Below, piece after piece: positions 8,227 through 16,998 of a DNA stretch of 64,000 nt (the stretch's first letter is position 1; every line of letters begins with the position of its first letter). The position numbers and the translations under genes were made by a program. This stretch comes from JABDJL01 sp963664065 (GTDB lineage Bacteria; Pseudomonadota; Gammaproteobacteria; Xanthomonadales; SZUA-36), in contig OY760942.1 of assembly GCA_963664065.1 (NCBI GenBank), positions 434,001-498,000 on the forward strand, in the 5' to 3' direction. The notes beneath the pieces are model-generated. The model saw nothing but the letters and a program-made list of their open reading frames with translations, was not told the DNA's origin and ran no database searches.

Positions 8227-10124
8227 AAATGTTCACATCGATGATTACAAGCAAAAGATTGTTGCTGAATACGGTGCTGGTTTCAGCTCTTTCAGCACTT
8301 TGTGTCACTCCTGTTTTGGCCAAGGAATTCTCCAGCGGAGACTGGTACGGAAGTTTTGATACCACCATTTCCTACGGTGCTTCATGGCGTATGAATGACT
8401 ACGACCCGGCCGATGTTGCCAAGGCTGCCAACAATCCGGCAGTAGGCGCCACCGGCCTTTCCTACAGCGCTGCACAAAGATCCGCAATTGGCCGCTGGTC
8501 GAGTAATGATGATGATGGTGAACTGAACTACGCCAATTCACAGGACCTGATCACGCATAATTTCAAAGTCACCACGGAATTCGGCTTTTCAAACGGTAAT
8601 TTTGGTGGATTCTTCCGGGCATCGGCATTCTATGATTTCGAAAATGCCGACAATGAGGTTTTATCGAACGTGGCACAAGAGCGTGTCGGCACTGATGTTC
8701 GCCTGACCGACGCCTATATCTGGGGTAATCGTCAAATTGGCAGCCACTTCCTGAACTGGCGCCTTGGACGCCAGGTGGTAAGTTGGGGCGAATCCACCTT
8801 TATTCAGGGTGGATTGAACGCCATTAACCCGGTCGATGTTTCCAAGCTCCGCCTGGCTGGAGCGGAACTTAAAGAAGCTTTTGAAGGCATTAATATGCTT
8901 TGGGGTTCGGTTGACCTGAGCGATACAGTTTCTATCGAAGCGATGGCTATTTTTGAATACGAGTCGATCATCCCGGACCCGGCCGGCACGTATTATTCTG
9001 CAAGCGATATTGCCACTCCGGGTGCTACATACGCCATGCTGGGTTTCGGCCTTATTCCGCAGCCGGTGAACAATCCCGATCTGTTCAATTCGGTGTGCCT
9101 GCAGGCTAATTATGCTGCGACGGATATTATATATGGACCAGCAGCCGCAGCCGGTGGGTGTCGGGTGGCTATCCCCCGCGGCCCGACCAGAACTGCGGAC
9201 GATGATGGGCAGTATGGCGCAGCCCTTCGTTGGTTTAGCAATATTGGCAACGGTGCCGAATTCGGGTTCTATTACCTGAAATACCACAGCCGCCTGCCCA
9301 TTATCAGCGGTGCTGCGGTAGCAAGCGACCCACGAGTTCCGCCATTTTTTGCAAGTGCCAGTTACTGGACCGCGTATCCTGAAGACTTGGATCTCTACGG
9401 GATCAGCTTCAATACCACCATCGGCACATGGTCGCTGGGAGGTGAAGTCTCCTACCGGCCGGACCTGCCTTTGCAAATCGATGACGTGGAGATTCTGCTT
9501 GCTGCGTTAACGCCTCTGAATATCCTGATTGCAGCTCCGGTGGCCCGTTATCAAAGCCAGTTGGGCGAGTTCGCCCCGGGTGAAGAAATCCAGGGAGGGC
9601 ATCCAAATGATTCATGGCAGGCCCAGATGACCCTGACCAAGCTGTTTGGTCCGGGTGTCCTGTTTGGGGCCAGCCAGATCGTATTTGTCACCGAAGTCGG
9701 TTTCAATGCCGTGCCTGATCTGCATGACCAGAATGTACTTCGGTACAACGGGTCAGGTACCGATTCCGGTGGTGGCCCGGATGTCACCAGCGGTCACTTC
9801 AACAACCCGGAAACCGAACTGGCCGGCTTTGCCGACGATTTCAGCTGGGGATACCGTATGATTGCGCGTTTTGACTACTACAATGCAATCGGAGCGGTCA
9901 CGGTGAGCCCGAGAATCGCGTGGGCACACGACGTGGACGGAACCACCCCGGGCCCTGGTGGATCCTTTATCGACGGGCGCAAGACCCTGACGGTCGGCGT
10001 GGGCTTCAATTATCTGGATAAGTGGATATTTGATCTTGCCTACACGGATTACAAGGGCGGCAGCAGGTATAACCTGCTGCGCAACCGTGATTTCTTCGCG
10101 GCTAGCGTCCGCTATTCATTCTGA
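8223..10124 (+). CDS. DUF1302 outer-membrane porin-like protein
   Basis: A 633-residue protein with signal peptide (cleavage near VLAKEF) and alternating beta-rich sequence ending in an aromatic residue (SVRYSF), as expected of an outer-membrane barrel. It matches the DUF1302 family in layout, beginning with a GDWYGSFDTTISYGASWRM stretch and carrying long extracellular-type loops. The start overlaps the lipase-like gene (ATGA), so the two are translationally coupled. DUF1302 proteins recur next to DUF1329 proteins, Ycf48-like proteins and MMPL pumps in proteobacteria that handle hydrophobic substrates. A role in uptake or export of lipidic compounds is inferred from that context only. Confidence 0.85.
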   Translation: MKMFTSMITSKRLLLNTVLVSALSALCVTPVLAKEFSSGDWYGSFDTTISYGASWRMNDYDPADVAKAANNPAVGATGLSYSAAQRSAIGRWSSNDDDGELNYANSQDLITHNFKVTTEFGFSNGNFGGFFRASAFYDFENADNEVLSNVAQERVGTDVRLTDAYIWGNRQIGSHFLNWRLGRQVVSWGESTFIQGGLNAINPVDVSKLRLAGAELKEAFEGINMLWGSVDLSDTVSIEAMAIFEYESIIPDPAGTYYSASDIATPGATYAMLGFGLIPQPVNNPDLFNSVCLQANYAATDIIYGPAAAAGGCRVAIPRGPTRTADDDGQYGAALRWFSNIGNGAEFGFYYLKYHSRLPIISGAAVASDPRVPPFFASASYWTAYPEDLDLYGISFNTTIGTWSLGGEVSYRPDLPLQIDDVEILLAALTPLNILIAAPVARYQSQLGEFAPGEEIQGGHPNDSWQAQMTLTKLFGPGVLFGASQIVFVTEVGFNAVPDLHDQNVLRYNGSGTDSGGGPDVTSGHFNNPETELAGFADDFSWGYRMIARFDYYNAIGAVTVSPRIAWAHDVDGTTPGPGGSFIDGRKTLTVGVGFNYLDKWIFDLAYTDYKGGSRYNLLRNRDFFAASVRYSF

Positions 10125-10139
10125 TTGCCGGAGGATTCC

Positions 10140-11504
10140 ATGCATAAGTTGAACACGTACACCATTTCAGCCTGCCTCGGATTGATTCTCGGCATGGGAC
10201 AGGCATTCGCCGGCGCCAAGCCGGACCAAATCCATCGCTTAAGCGAAGACCTGACCCCGATGGGATCGGAACGGGCCGGTAATGCCGATGGCACCATTCC
10301 CGAGTGGACCGGCGGTATCACTTCACCACCGGCAGGATATTCGCCGGGAGACCATCATCCTGATCCGTTTGCAGATGACCAGGTACTGTTCCGGATCGAC
10401 GCGAGCAATTTTCAGCAAAATGCGGATAAATTGAGTGTGGGCCAGAAAGCAATGTTTGAACGCTACCCGGATACCTATTACATGGAGGTCTATCCGACCC
10501 GGCGCTCTGCATCATTCCCACAGCGCACCCTGGACAAGACCCTGGAGAATGGCAGGACCGCATCCCTGGCTGCAGACGGCGAGGGCGTGATTGATGCAGC
10601 AGAAGGATTTCCTTTCCCGTTCCCGGAAAATGCCTACGAACTGATGTGGAACCACAAACTGAAGGCAAAAGGCACTGGCGGGGTTCGCTACAACAACCAG
10701 GTTGCGCCGACCACAGATGGTAAATACACCTTTGTGAAGCTGCGCGAAGAACTGCTGGGACTTTATTACAAAGAAGGCGTAACGATTGCCGACATCAATA
10801 ACATACTGCTGTATTTCTTCCAGGAAGTTGAATCTCCTGCGCGCCTGGCCGGCAATATATTGCTGGTTCATGAAACTCTGAACCAGGTCGAGTTGGGCAG
10901 ACAGGCCTGGATTTACAATCCGGGTCAGCGCCGGGTTCGCCGTGCTCCTAATGTTGCCTATGACAACCCGGGCACGGCCTCCGACGGCCTGCGTACCAAT
11001 GACATGACCGACATGTTCAATGGCGCCATGGATCGATTCAATTGGGAAGTGGTAGGCAAGACGGAAATGTATGTGCCCTACAATTCCTATTCTGCACACC
11101 AGGCTGATGTAACGCTTGATGACTTCGTAAGACCGGGTCATCTGAATCCGGAACTGTTCCGCTACGAATTGCACCGGGTTTGGGTTGTGGAAGCGCGTCT
11201 GAAAGACGGCATGCGGCACATCAATTCACGCCGGACTTACTACATGGACGAGGATAGTTACCAGATCCTGCTGATTGACCATTATGATAATCGTGACCAG
11301 CTGTGGCGCTTTTCCGAAGCCCACTGCATCAACTACTACGATCTGCCCACTTTCTGGTCGACAATTGAAGCCCACCACGACCTGCAGTCAGGCAGATATG
11401 TAGCACAGGGTTTCGACAACCAGGATCCGATCAATACATTTAATATTGAAATGGCAGCCTCGCAATTTACACCACAGGCTTTGCGTACACGCGGGCGCAG
11501 GTAG
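10140..11504 (+). CDS. DUF1329 outer-membrane-associated protein
   Basis: A 454-residue secreted protein of the DUF1329 family, with signal peptide cleaved after GQAFA. Family features include LTPMGSERAGNADGTIPEWTGG near the N-terminus and repeated WVVEARLKDGMRHINSRR- and YYMDEDSYQI-type strands, resembling LolB/LolA-like folds. The ATG at 10140 is preferred over the TTG at 10125 because GGAGG lies five bases before it. It sits 15 bases after the DUF1302 gene and is followed by a hairpin with a T-run. Function is not experimentally assigned from sequence. Binding or transport of a hydrophobic ligand between membranes is a context-based guess. Confidence 0.88.
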   Translation: MHKLNTYTISACLGLILGMGQAFAGAKPDQIHRLSEDLTPMGSERAGNADGTIPEWTGGITSPPAGYSPGDHHPDPFADDQVLFRIDASNFQQNADKLSVGQKAMFERYPDTYYMEVYPTRRSASFPQRTLDKTLENGRTASLAADGEGVIDAAEGFPFPFPENAYELMWNHKLKAKGTGGVRYNNQVAPTTDGKYTFVKLREELLGLYYKEGVTIADINNILLYFFQEVESPARLAGNILLVHETLNQVELGRQAWIYNPGQRRVRRAPNVAYDNPGTASDGLRTNDMTDMFNGAMDRFNWEVVGKTEMYVPYNSYSAHQADVTLDDFVRPGHLNPELFRYELHRVWVVEARLKDGMRHINSRRTYYMDEDSYQILLIDHYDNRDQLWRFSEAHCINYYDLPTFWSTIEAHHDLQSGRYVAQGFDNQDPINTFNIEMAASQFTPQALRTRGRR

Positions 11505-11518
11505 CAAAAATCAGGAAA

Positions 11519-11547
11519 GGCCGGCACACTCCTTGTCGGCTTTTTTT
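11519..11547 (+). terminator. Rho-independent terminator after the DUF1329 gene
   Basis: A six-base-pair stem (GCCGGC with GTCGGC, one wobble) and nine-base loop is followed by seven T residues. It separates the DUF1329 gene from the Ycf48-like gene, so part of the transcripts probably end here. Confidence 0.75.
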
Positions 11548-11569
11548 AACCAGCCTTAGACCACAGCCC

Positions 11570-12550
11570 ATGCATCGCCTGTCACTACACCGTTTTGCAC
11601 TGACAGCTATAACAATTCTTGCGGTCTGGCATCTGTTCGCCATAGCGGACGATAGCTCCGGCAGCGCTCTCGATATTGAGTATTCTGAGGCTGCCCGTCT
11701 CAGCACCCGGTCTTTAATGCTGGATATAACGGCGCTACCCGGTGGTGGTTTTGTCGCGGTGGGCGAACGCGGCCATGTTATTTATTCCGCCGCTGGAGAA
11801 ACCTGGCAGCAGGCGGAAGTCGTGCCCACGCGCTCTACCCTGACAACGGTAACTTCCTGTGGTGATCGTCTCTGGGCAGCTGGCCACGACAGTGTCATTC
11901 TGACCTCCGGGGACGGGGGCACAACCTGGACGCGCCTGTATTTCGATCCGGATCGACAGCAGCCCATCATGGACCTGCACTTTTTTGATGCAGACAAGGG
12001 TATGGCGGTGGGTGCCTACGGCCTGGCGCTTTTCACCACGGATGGCGGTTCGAACTGGTCTGATCACATCATCAATGAAGAAGAATGGCATAACAATGCA
12101 ATTCTGGATGTGAATGGCTCGGACATTATGGTCGCCGGCGAAGCCGGTTTCAGCTACCGGAGCAGGGATGGCGGCAAAACCTGGGAAACATTAGATATGC
12201 CATATCCCGGATCCATGTTTGGGATCGTGGGTGGAATTGATTCTTGCATCACTGTGTTTGGCCTGCGGGGTCACGTCCAGGAAAGCTGTGATTTTGGCGA
12301 CACATGGACGGAACTGGATAGCGGCACGGAATCCAGCATTGCAGGAGCGCTGCATGCCGGCGGCAAAACCATCATGGTTGGAAACAGCGGACTGGTATTA
12401 ACCCGGGAAGGGAACGGGCCTTTTACTTCCATTACACATTCCAGCGGGGTGGATTTCGCTGCAATTGTCGCTGCGGGTCATGGATAATATCTGTTGGCAG
12501 GTGAGGATGGAGTTCACCAGTATCCCGAGACAGGGCACGCGAATCAGTGA
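11570..12550 (+). pseudogene. Ycf48-like beta-propeller protein with an internal TAA
   Basis: The frame from the ATG at 11570 encodes a signal peptide and BNR/Ycf48-type repeats (for example GDGGTTWTRLYFD, TTDGGSNWSDH and SRDGGKTWETLDM), about 305 residues. A TAA at 12485-12487 interrupts it after IVAAGHG. The same frame then continues for 20 codons as YLLAGEDGVHQYPETG and onward, and ends at TGA 12548-12550, overlapping the GTG of the RND gene. The tail is what the family normally has, so the TAA looks like a point mutation or a base-call error in a nearly complete gene. Without its last repeat strand the propeller may still fold. Ycf48-like proteins often accompany MMPL pumps in such operons. 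Confidence 0.72.
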
Positions 12551-15037
12551 AGGGCTCAGATGAAAAGACGATGCTGCACAAGATTGCAACGTTTCTGATC
12601 AACGTCCGTTATGCAATCATCACGCTTTTCCTGTTCATCACGATCGGCATGGCATTTGCAATGTTACAACTGCGGATCGAGACCGGTTTCAAGAAGCAAT
12701 TACCGCTTCAACATGAATATATGCAGACTTTTCTGCGTTACGAGAAGGAATTTGGCGGTGCGAACCGAATTTTGGTGGCGCTGATTGCCCGTGACGGCAA
12801 CATGTTCACCCCGGAATTCTTTGAAGCATTTGAAACCATATCCAACCAGGTGTTCTTTATTCCTGGCGTAGACCGCGCCAGCGTACGATCCATCTTCACT
12901 CCCAATGTTCGTTTCGTTGAAATCGTCGAAGACGGGTTCGCAGGGGGAAACGTCATACCCTCGATTTTTTCTCCTTCGGAATCGATGTTCGAAAGGGTAC
13001 GCAGCAATATCGTCAAGTCTGGCGAAGTCGGCAGGCTGGTGTCAGAAGATTTCTCCGGTTCCATGGTCTGGGCAAATTTGCTTGAAGAAAACCCAATGAC
13101 CGGCGAGAAGCTCGACTATCGCGAAGTTGCTGCTCAATTGGAGGCAATCCGCACCCGTTTCGAAGGGGATGACTACAGCGTTCATATCATTGGTTTTGCG
13201 AAGATCGTGGGTGATATTTCGGACGGTGCGCAATCGGTATTGTGGTTCTTCATGATCGCGTTAGTGATCACCGCAGTGCTTTTGCTCATCTATACGCATT
13301 CAATCTGGTTGACTGTTTTGCCGCTGGTCTGCTCGCTTGCCGCTGTAATATGGCAAATGGGCACTCTGAGCTTGCTCGGCTATAGCCTGGACCCAATGAA
13401 CATCCTGACGCCGTTCCTGATTTTTGCCATCGGTGTGAGTCATGGTGTGCAAAAGATCAGCGCATGGGTAGTTGAAAAAGAGTTCGGCGGTAAGACGCCC
13501 GACCAGTGGGCCAGGGAAGGTGTCACCAGTGTGGATCACCTGTCGCGACGTTCGCCCATGCATGGTTCCAGAGAAACCATCAAGAAACTACTGACACCGG
13601 GAATTATTGCTCTGGCCAGTGACACGATCGGTTTCCTGACCATCCTGTTTATCAAGATTCGAATCATCCAGGAATTGGCTATAACTGCCAGTATTGGCGT
13701 TGCGGTCATCATTTTCACCAATTTGATCCTGCTCCCCCTGCTCCTGTCTTTCGTCCATCTTAAAAATCCTGATCGCTATCGCCGTCGCCTGCTTGCCAAG
13801 GCGCACAAGAAATCCGGTTTGTGGAATACCCTGGCCAGTTTTGCAGAACCTCAAAGAGCCAGGGTGACATGCATGGTGGCGGTCGTGCTGCTCGCATTCG
13901 GTGTATGGAAAAGCCATGACATGAAAATCGGCGATTCGGAAGTGGGTGTGCCCGAGTTGCGCAAGGAAGCACGATATAACCAAGGATGCTGTATTGATTT
14001 CTGAGAGATTTTCACTGGGCGTGGACCTGTTAACTGTTGTGGCGGAAACCGTGCCGGATGCGTGCACTGAGAACTACGAGGTGATGGAAAATATTGACCG
14101 CTTCGCCTGGCACCTGGCTAACGTGCCCGGGGTGCAAAAAGTGATCACCTTGCCGATGGTGGCCAAGGTCACCAATGCCGGCTGGAATGAAGGCAATATC
14201 CGTTGGCGAATATTGCCGCGGGACCGTTACCTGTTGCGCCAGGCCCTGGGTGGTATCGATACGGATACCGGTTTGTTGAACCGGGATTGCAGCGCGATGC
14301 CGATAATGGTTTTTACCTCTGACCACCGGGCAGAGACGATTGCAAGGGTCGTCGCGCGGGTCAAGGAATTGAGCGAAGTAATGAGTATTGGCGGCCTGGG
14401 TTTCCGGCTGGAACACGAGGTTTTGGATAAACTGGCCGCTACCGGTGACGTTACGGCCGAAAACCTGAATTTTCAACTCGCTACCGGCAATGTCGGCGTG
14501 ATGGCCGCGACCAATGAAGATATCGAAGCCGCTGAAAAACCGATGCTGATGCTGGTGTTCGGCTCCATTATTGTGCTTTGCCTGTTCACCTACCGCTCTG
14601 TGCGTGGCACGATCTGTATCGTCCTGCCACTGGTGCTGGTTTCAATCCTGGCAGAATCATTAATGGCGATTTACGGCATTGGGCTGAAGGTCAATACTTT
14701 ACCGGTTGTGGCGTTGGGCGTTGGTATCGGTGTTGACTATGGAATCTATTACTACAACCGCCTGAACGACCTGCTGGAACAAGGGCTGCTACTGGATGAA
14801 GCCAATTACCAGACTCTGCGTTTGACAGGGCGGGCAGTCATTTTTACCGGCTTTACCCTGGCTGCAGGTGTGGGCACCTGGATGTTCTCCGACCTGCAGT
14901 TCCAGGCAGATATGGGCATCCTGTTATCGTTTATTTTCCTCGCCAATATGGTTGGCGCGATTATTTTACTCCCGGCCCTGGTACGCCTCTTGTTGAAGAG
15001 CAAATTTGATGACTATGGGCGGGGAATGGCTGCTTGA
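12547..15037 (+). pseudogene. MMPL/RND-family transporter, single frameshift
   Basis: Two overlapping frames join into one RND permease of about 830 residues. The first part (12547 to about 13980) has a membrane segment near the N-terminus, a periplasmic domain and a membrane block including IFAIGVSHGVQKISAWV. The second (from about 13981) continues with the second periplasmic domain and a block with ALGVGIGVDYGIYYYNRL. The junction is a single-base shift at AACCAAGGAT: removing one C gives ...ARYNKDAVLISERFSLG. The start may be the GTG at 12547, which overlaps the Ycf48 stop, or the ATG at 12571. The family exports or moves hydrophobic molecules such as sterol-like lipids. Sequencing error in the CC run is possible. 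Confidence 0.8.
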
Positions 15038-15079
15038 TGGCAGCCGTGGCAATATTTAGTACAACCGTACAAAAAATTG

Positions 15080-15108
15080 TTGCATTGACTGCACAATTTC
15101 CGTACATT
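15080..15108 (+). promoter_or_regulatory. Candidate promoter of the arginine leader
   Basis: TTGCAT at 15080-15085 and TACATT at 15103-15108 are spaced by 17 bases. The hexamers are only moderate matches (3/6 and 4/6), so this is tentative. Initiation seven or eight bases after the -10 would fall on the A of the leader-peptide ATG at 15116, giving a leaderless start. This agrees with the absence of a Shine-Dalgarno sequence there. An alternative is a promoter further upstream in 15038-15080. Confidence 0.35.
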
Positions 15109-15115
15109 CAGATGT

Positions 15116-15193
15116 ATGAAGAGTGTCATTCAGATAATCAGTCCGCGACGCCTGCGCCGAATCCGATTAAAAGATTCGGCTGGGTTGCCGTGA
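15116..15193 (+). CDS. Putative arginine-operon leader peptide
   Basis: A 25-codon frame runs ATG to TGA and encodes MKSVIQIISP, then RRLRRIR, then LKDSAGLP. Five of seven consecutive codons (15146-15166) are arginine codons: CGA CGC CTG CGC CGA ATC CGA. Such clustering of the end-product amino acid is the hallmark of ribosome-mediated attenuators such as trpL and hisL. The Arg codons overlap and immediately precede the first strand of a hairpin (15156-15163), and a terminator stands just before argF'. There is no clear Shine-Dalgarno sequence, so translation may be leaderless. The peptide itself needs no function. The reading is inferred from sequence architecture, which an IS element now interrupts. 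Confidence 0.72.
   Translation: MKSVIQIISPRRLRRIRLKDSAGLP
15156..15186 (+). promoter_or_regulatory. Attenuator segments 1 and 2 of the arg operon
   Basis: GCCGAATC (15156-15163) pairs perfectly with GATTCGGC (15173-15180) around a nine-base loop, giving the 1:2 hairpin. The 3' part of segment 2, GGCTGGGTT (15178-15186), is also a perfect nine-base complement of AACCCAGCC (16912-16920), the left arm of the terminator, giving a 2:3 antiterminator. A ribosome stalled on the Arg codons at 15146-15166 would cover segment 1 and favour 2:3. The IS1595 element at 15219-16903 now separates segments 2 and 3. In the uninterrupted sequence they would be 32 bases apart. Confidence 0.72.
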
Positions 15194-15253
15194 ATATCTG
15201 AAAAACATTCAAAACATTGGTAATTATGCCCTTGACGAAATGACAGGGATCCG

Positions 15254-15433
15254 CTAAGATCCCTTCATGCCCTTAAATAATCCTGTCTTTTCAATGCCTT
15301 TGTTGTTTTCGGCAACCGCTTTATCGATAGCCTTCATGGTGCGTTTCCCGACGATTTTCTCCATGAAGTCATGGTCGGGGAGATTGTGGGTGCTCTTGGG
15401 CAACCGTCGTTTCTTCTTGGGAGCTTGAGTCAT
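15254..15433 (-). CDS. Small basic protein carried by the IS1595 element
   Basis: A 59-residue protein (N-terminus MTQAPKKKRRLPKSTHN) rich in Lys and Arg at its start, with a likely helical remainder (KRTMKAIDKAVAENNKGIEK). Its ATG (15431-15433) overlaps the transposase ATG (15432-15434) on the opposite strand, so the two genes are divergent with overlapping starts and must share control elements. I do not recognise a family. The position suggests a regulator or accessory of transposition, but that is a guess. A longer upstream frame on this strand is antisense to the transposase and is not credible. Confidence 0.55.
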   Translation of the reverse strand: MTQAPKKKRRLPKSTHNLPDHDFMEKIVGKRTMKAIDKAVAENNKGIEKTGLFKGMKGS

Positions 15434-16325
15434 GACTGATGTAAACCTTTTTTCGTTAATGGATCGGTTCAATTGCGATGAGAATTGCCGCGAGATCCTA
15501 GAAGATATCCGCTGGCCCGATGGCCCTTTCTGCTCTCGGTGCGGCGCGATTGACTCCCGTGAACTTCCCGATGGGGGCAAGTACTACTGCCGTTCATGCG
15601 GCTACCAGTTCACGGTGACGAGCGGGACCATCATGCACGATTCGCACCTGCCGTTGCGCAAGTGGTTCGCCGCCATCTATCTGATGTGCGAGTCCAAGAA
15701 GGGCATGTCCGCCAACCAACTCAAGCGCACACTCGGGGTGACCTACCGTACAGCTTGGCACCTCTGCCACCGCATCCGTGAGGCTATGGGTAACGACCCG
15801 CTCACCGGCCCGGTGCTGGTTGGCGTCGTTGAGGTCGATGAAACGCTTGTGGGCGGCAAGGTGAAGGGCAAGGGACGCCGCTACACGGGCAACAAGACCA
15901 TCGTCGCCGGCGCCATCCAGCGCGAGGGTGAGGTCCGCTTGGAACAGATCCCGGACGTGAAGAAGAAAACCCTGCATGACTTCATCGGGCGCACCGTCAA
16001 GGACGAAGCCGAAGCCATCTATACCGACGAACTCAAGTCCTACCTCGGCATCGCCGACGCCGACACCCGCCACGAAACGGTCAACCACTCGATCGAGGAG
16101 TGGGTCGTAGGCGATGTCCACACCAACGGTATCGAGGGCGTGTGGAGTCTTTTCAAGCGTTCGATCGTCGGGACCTTCCATAAGATGAGCCGCAAGCATA
16201 TGGACCGCTACCTTGAAGAACTGGAGTGGCGATTCAACAATCGTGACAACCGCCACATCTTCCACGATACGTTGGAGCGGATTATGAACACTGGAAACCT
16301 CACCTATCGTGAATTGGTGGCATAG
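15432..16325 (+). CDS. IS1595-family DDE transposase (ISXO2-like)
   Basis: A 297-residue transposase. The N-terminus holds a zinc ribbon (CSRCGAID ... CRSCGYQF, residues 36-59) followed by a helical DNA-binding region (MSANQLKRTLGVTYRTAWHLCHRIR). The ISXO2-like DDE core has the first Asp in VVEVDETLVGGK, the second in IYTDELKSYLGI and a C-terminal HTNGIEGVWSLFKR, where Asn/Glu metal ligands lie. It ends in a region typical of this family (RYLEELEWRFNNR). Length and motifs are complete, so it is probably active. It reads toward argF', but transcripts leaving the element meet the attenuator terminator at 16912-16936. Confidence 0.95.
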   Translation: MTDVNLFSLMDRFNCDENCREILEDIRWPDGPFCSRCGAIDSRELPDGGKYYCRSCGYQFTVTSGTIMHDSHLPLRKWFAAIYLMCESKKGMSANQLKRTLGVTYRTAWHLCHRIREAMGNDPLTGPVLVGVVEVDETLVGGKVKGKGRRYTGNKTIVAGAIQREGEVRLEQIPDVKKKTLHDFIGRTVKDEAEAIYTDELKSYLGIADADTRHETVNHSIEEWVVGDVHTNGIEGVWSLFKRSIVGTFHKMSRKHMDRYLEELEWRFNNRDNRHIFHDTLERIMNTGNLTYRELVA

Positions 16326-16342
16326 CATATTGGTTCATTTTG

Positions 16343-16855
16343 CTACCCATCACCCGCAATCCGCCTAATAGCTTCATCACACCCAAATTCTTCCAAGTAG
16401 GTCTCTGCTTGGCAGGCTCGTTTATACACTGTGTCAAGGAGGTCGCCTCCCTTTAGGTCTCCTCCGAGGAGCCCCATTTCCTTAAGCTCCCGGAAAACAA
16501 TATTAAACTTCTCTCTTTTGGCGGTGGTGCCTTCCCCTGGGCTCCTAAGAAACTTTTTAACATAATCAAGTCTGCGCAGTGCCTCGTCCCGCCGTCGCAG
16601 TTCGTCTGCCTGTCGCTGCCGCAGTGCTTCTTGTTGCTGCGCGGTCTGTTCTCTCCGCCATTTTTTGTAATCGGCCATCCACCGGTCGAAAAACATTGAC
16701 AGAGCAGCCAGCCCGGACCCAAACCCAAGAATGGTAAGAAACGGCGCCACCGCCGGCCAGAACTGCGTCATCATGTCACGAGTCCCGAGAAAGCCAACAA
16801 GTGCTTCCTCCACAAAAACAAGCAAGCACCATCGGAGCCACCGCGGAAAATCCAT
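16343..16855 (-). CDS. Membrane-anchored coiled-coil protein carried by the IS1595 element
   Basis: A 170-residue protein with two hydrophobic segments (about residues 8-20 and 34-55). A strongly charged helical stretch follows (KKWRREQTAQQQEALRQRQ and on to about 95), probably a coiled coil, and then a small C-terminal domain of about 70 residues. It lies inside the IS on the strand opposite the transposase, ending 17 bases from its stop, with its start near the right inverted repeat. I do not recognise the family. It is not a transposition protein of any type I know, so it counts as cargo. An effector or sensor role at the membrane is speculative. Confidence 0.65.
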   Translation of the reverse strand: MDFPRWLRWCLLVFVEEALVGFLGTRDMMTQFWPAVAPFLTILGFGSGLAALSMFFDRWMADYKKWRREQTAQQQEALRQRQADELRRRDEALRRLDYVKKFLRSPGEGTTAKREKFNIVFRELKEMGLLGGDLKGGDLLDTVYKRACQAETYLEEFGCDEAIRRIAGDG

Positions 16856-16911
16856 CCGGGCACACTAGCCCCCTCAGTATATTTCGTCAAGGGCATAATT
16901 ACCAAAACATT

Positions 16912-16936
16912 AACCCAGCCAACGGCTGGGTTTTTT
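16912..16936 (+). terminator. Attenuator terminator (segments 3:4) before argF'
   Basis: AACCCAGCC (16912-16920), a three-base loop AAC, and GGCTGGGTT (16924-16932) form a perfect nine-bp hairpin that runs into a tract of T residues (16931-16936). It is a strong intrinsic terminator 62 bases before the argF' start, with no upstream gene it could serve other than the leader. Its left arm can pair instead with 15178-15186, which makes it the 3:4 element of an attenuator. The IS1595 target duplication abuts it directly. Confidence 0.85.
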
Positions 16937-16998
16937 CATCCCGGCTGGTTTGACTGCAAATAACGGGTGGGACGGAATACGGGAATGAATACCGACTG

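Larger units (their letters stand above)
15219..16903 (+). mobile_element. IS1595-family insertion sequence with passenger genes
   Basis: The element is 1685 bp and bounded by perfect 23-bp terminal inverted repeats that begin GGTAATTATGCCCTTGACGA. The 8-bp direct repeat AAAACATT lies at 15211-15218 and 16904-16911, the duplication length expected of this family, so both ends are defined to the base. Besides the DDE transposase it carries a 59-codon gene (15254-15433, minus) and a 170-codon membrane protein gene (16343-16855, minus). IS1595 relatives are known to carry passengers. It inserted into the leader of the arginine operon, and the intact ends and duplication suggest a recent event. 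Confidence 0.93.

Noticed and set aside
15112..15135. ARG-box-like palindrome (TATGAA...ATTCAG) near the arginine leader
   Set aside because: The half-sites are spaced two bases too far apart for an ArgR box, and the stretch lies within the leader-peptide frame.
15594..16328. A 244-codon minus-strand frame inside the IS1595 transposase
   Set aside because: It is fully antisense to a motif-complete transposase and has no family features or ribosome site.
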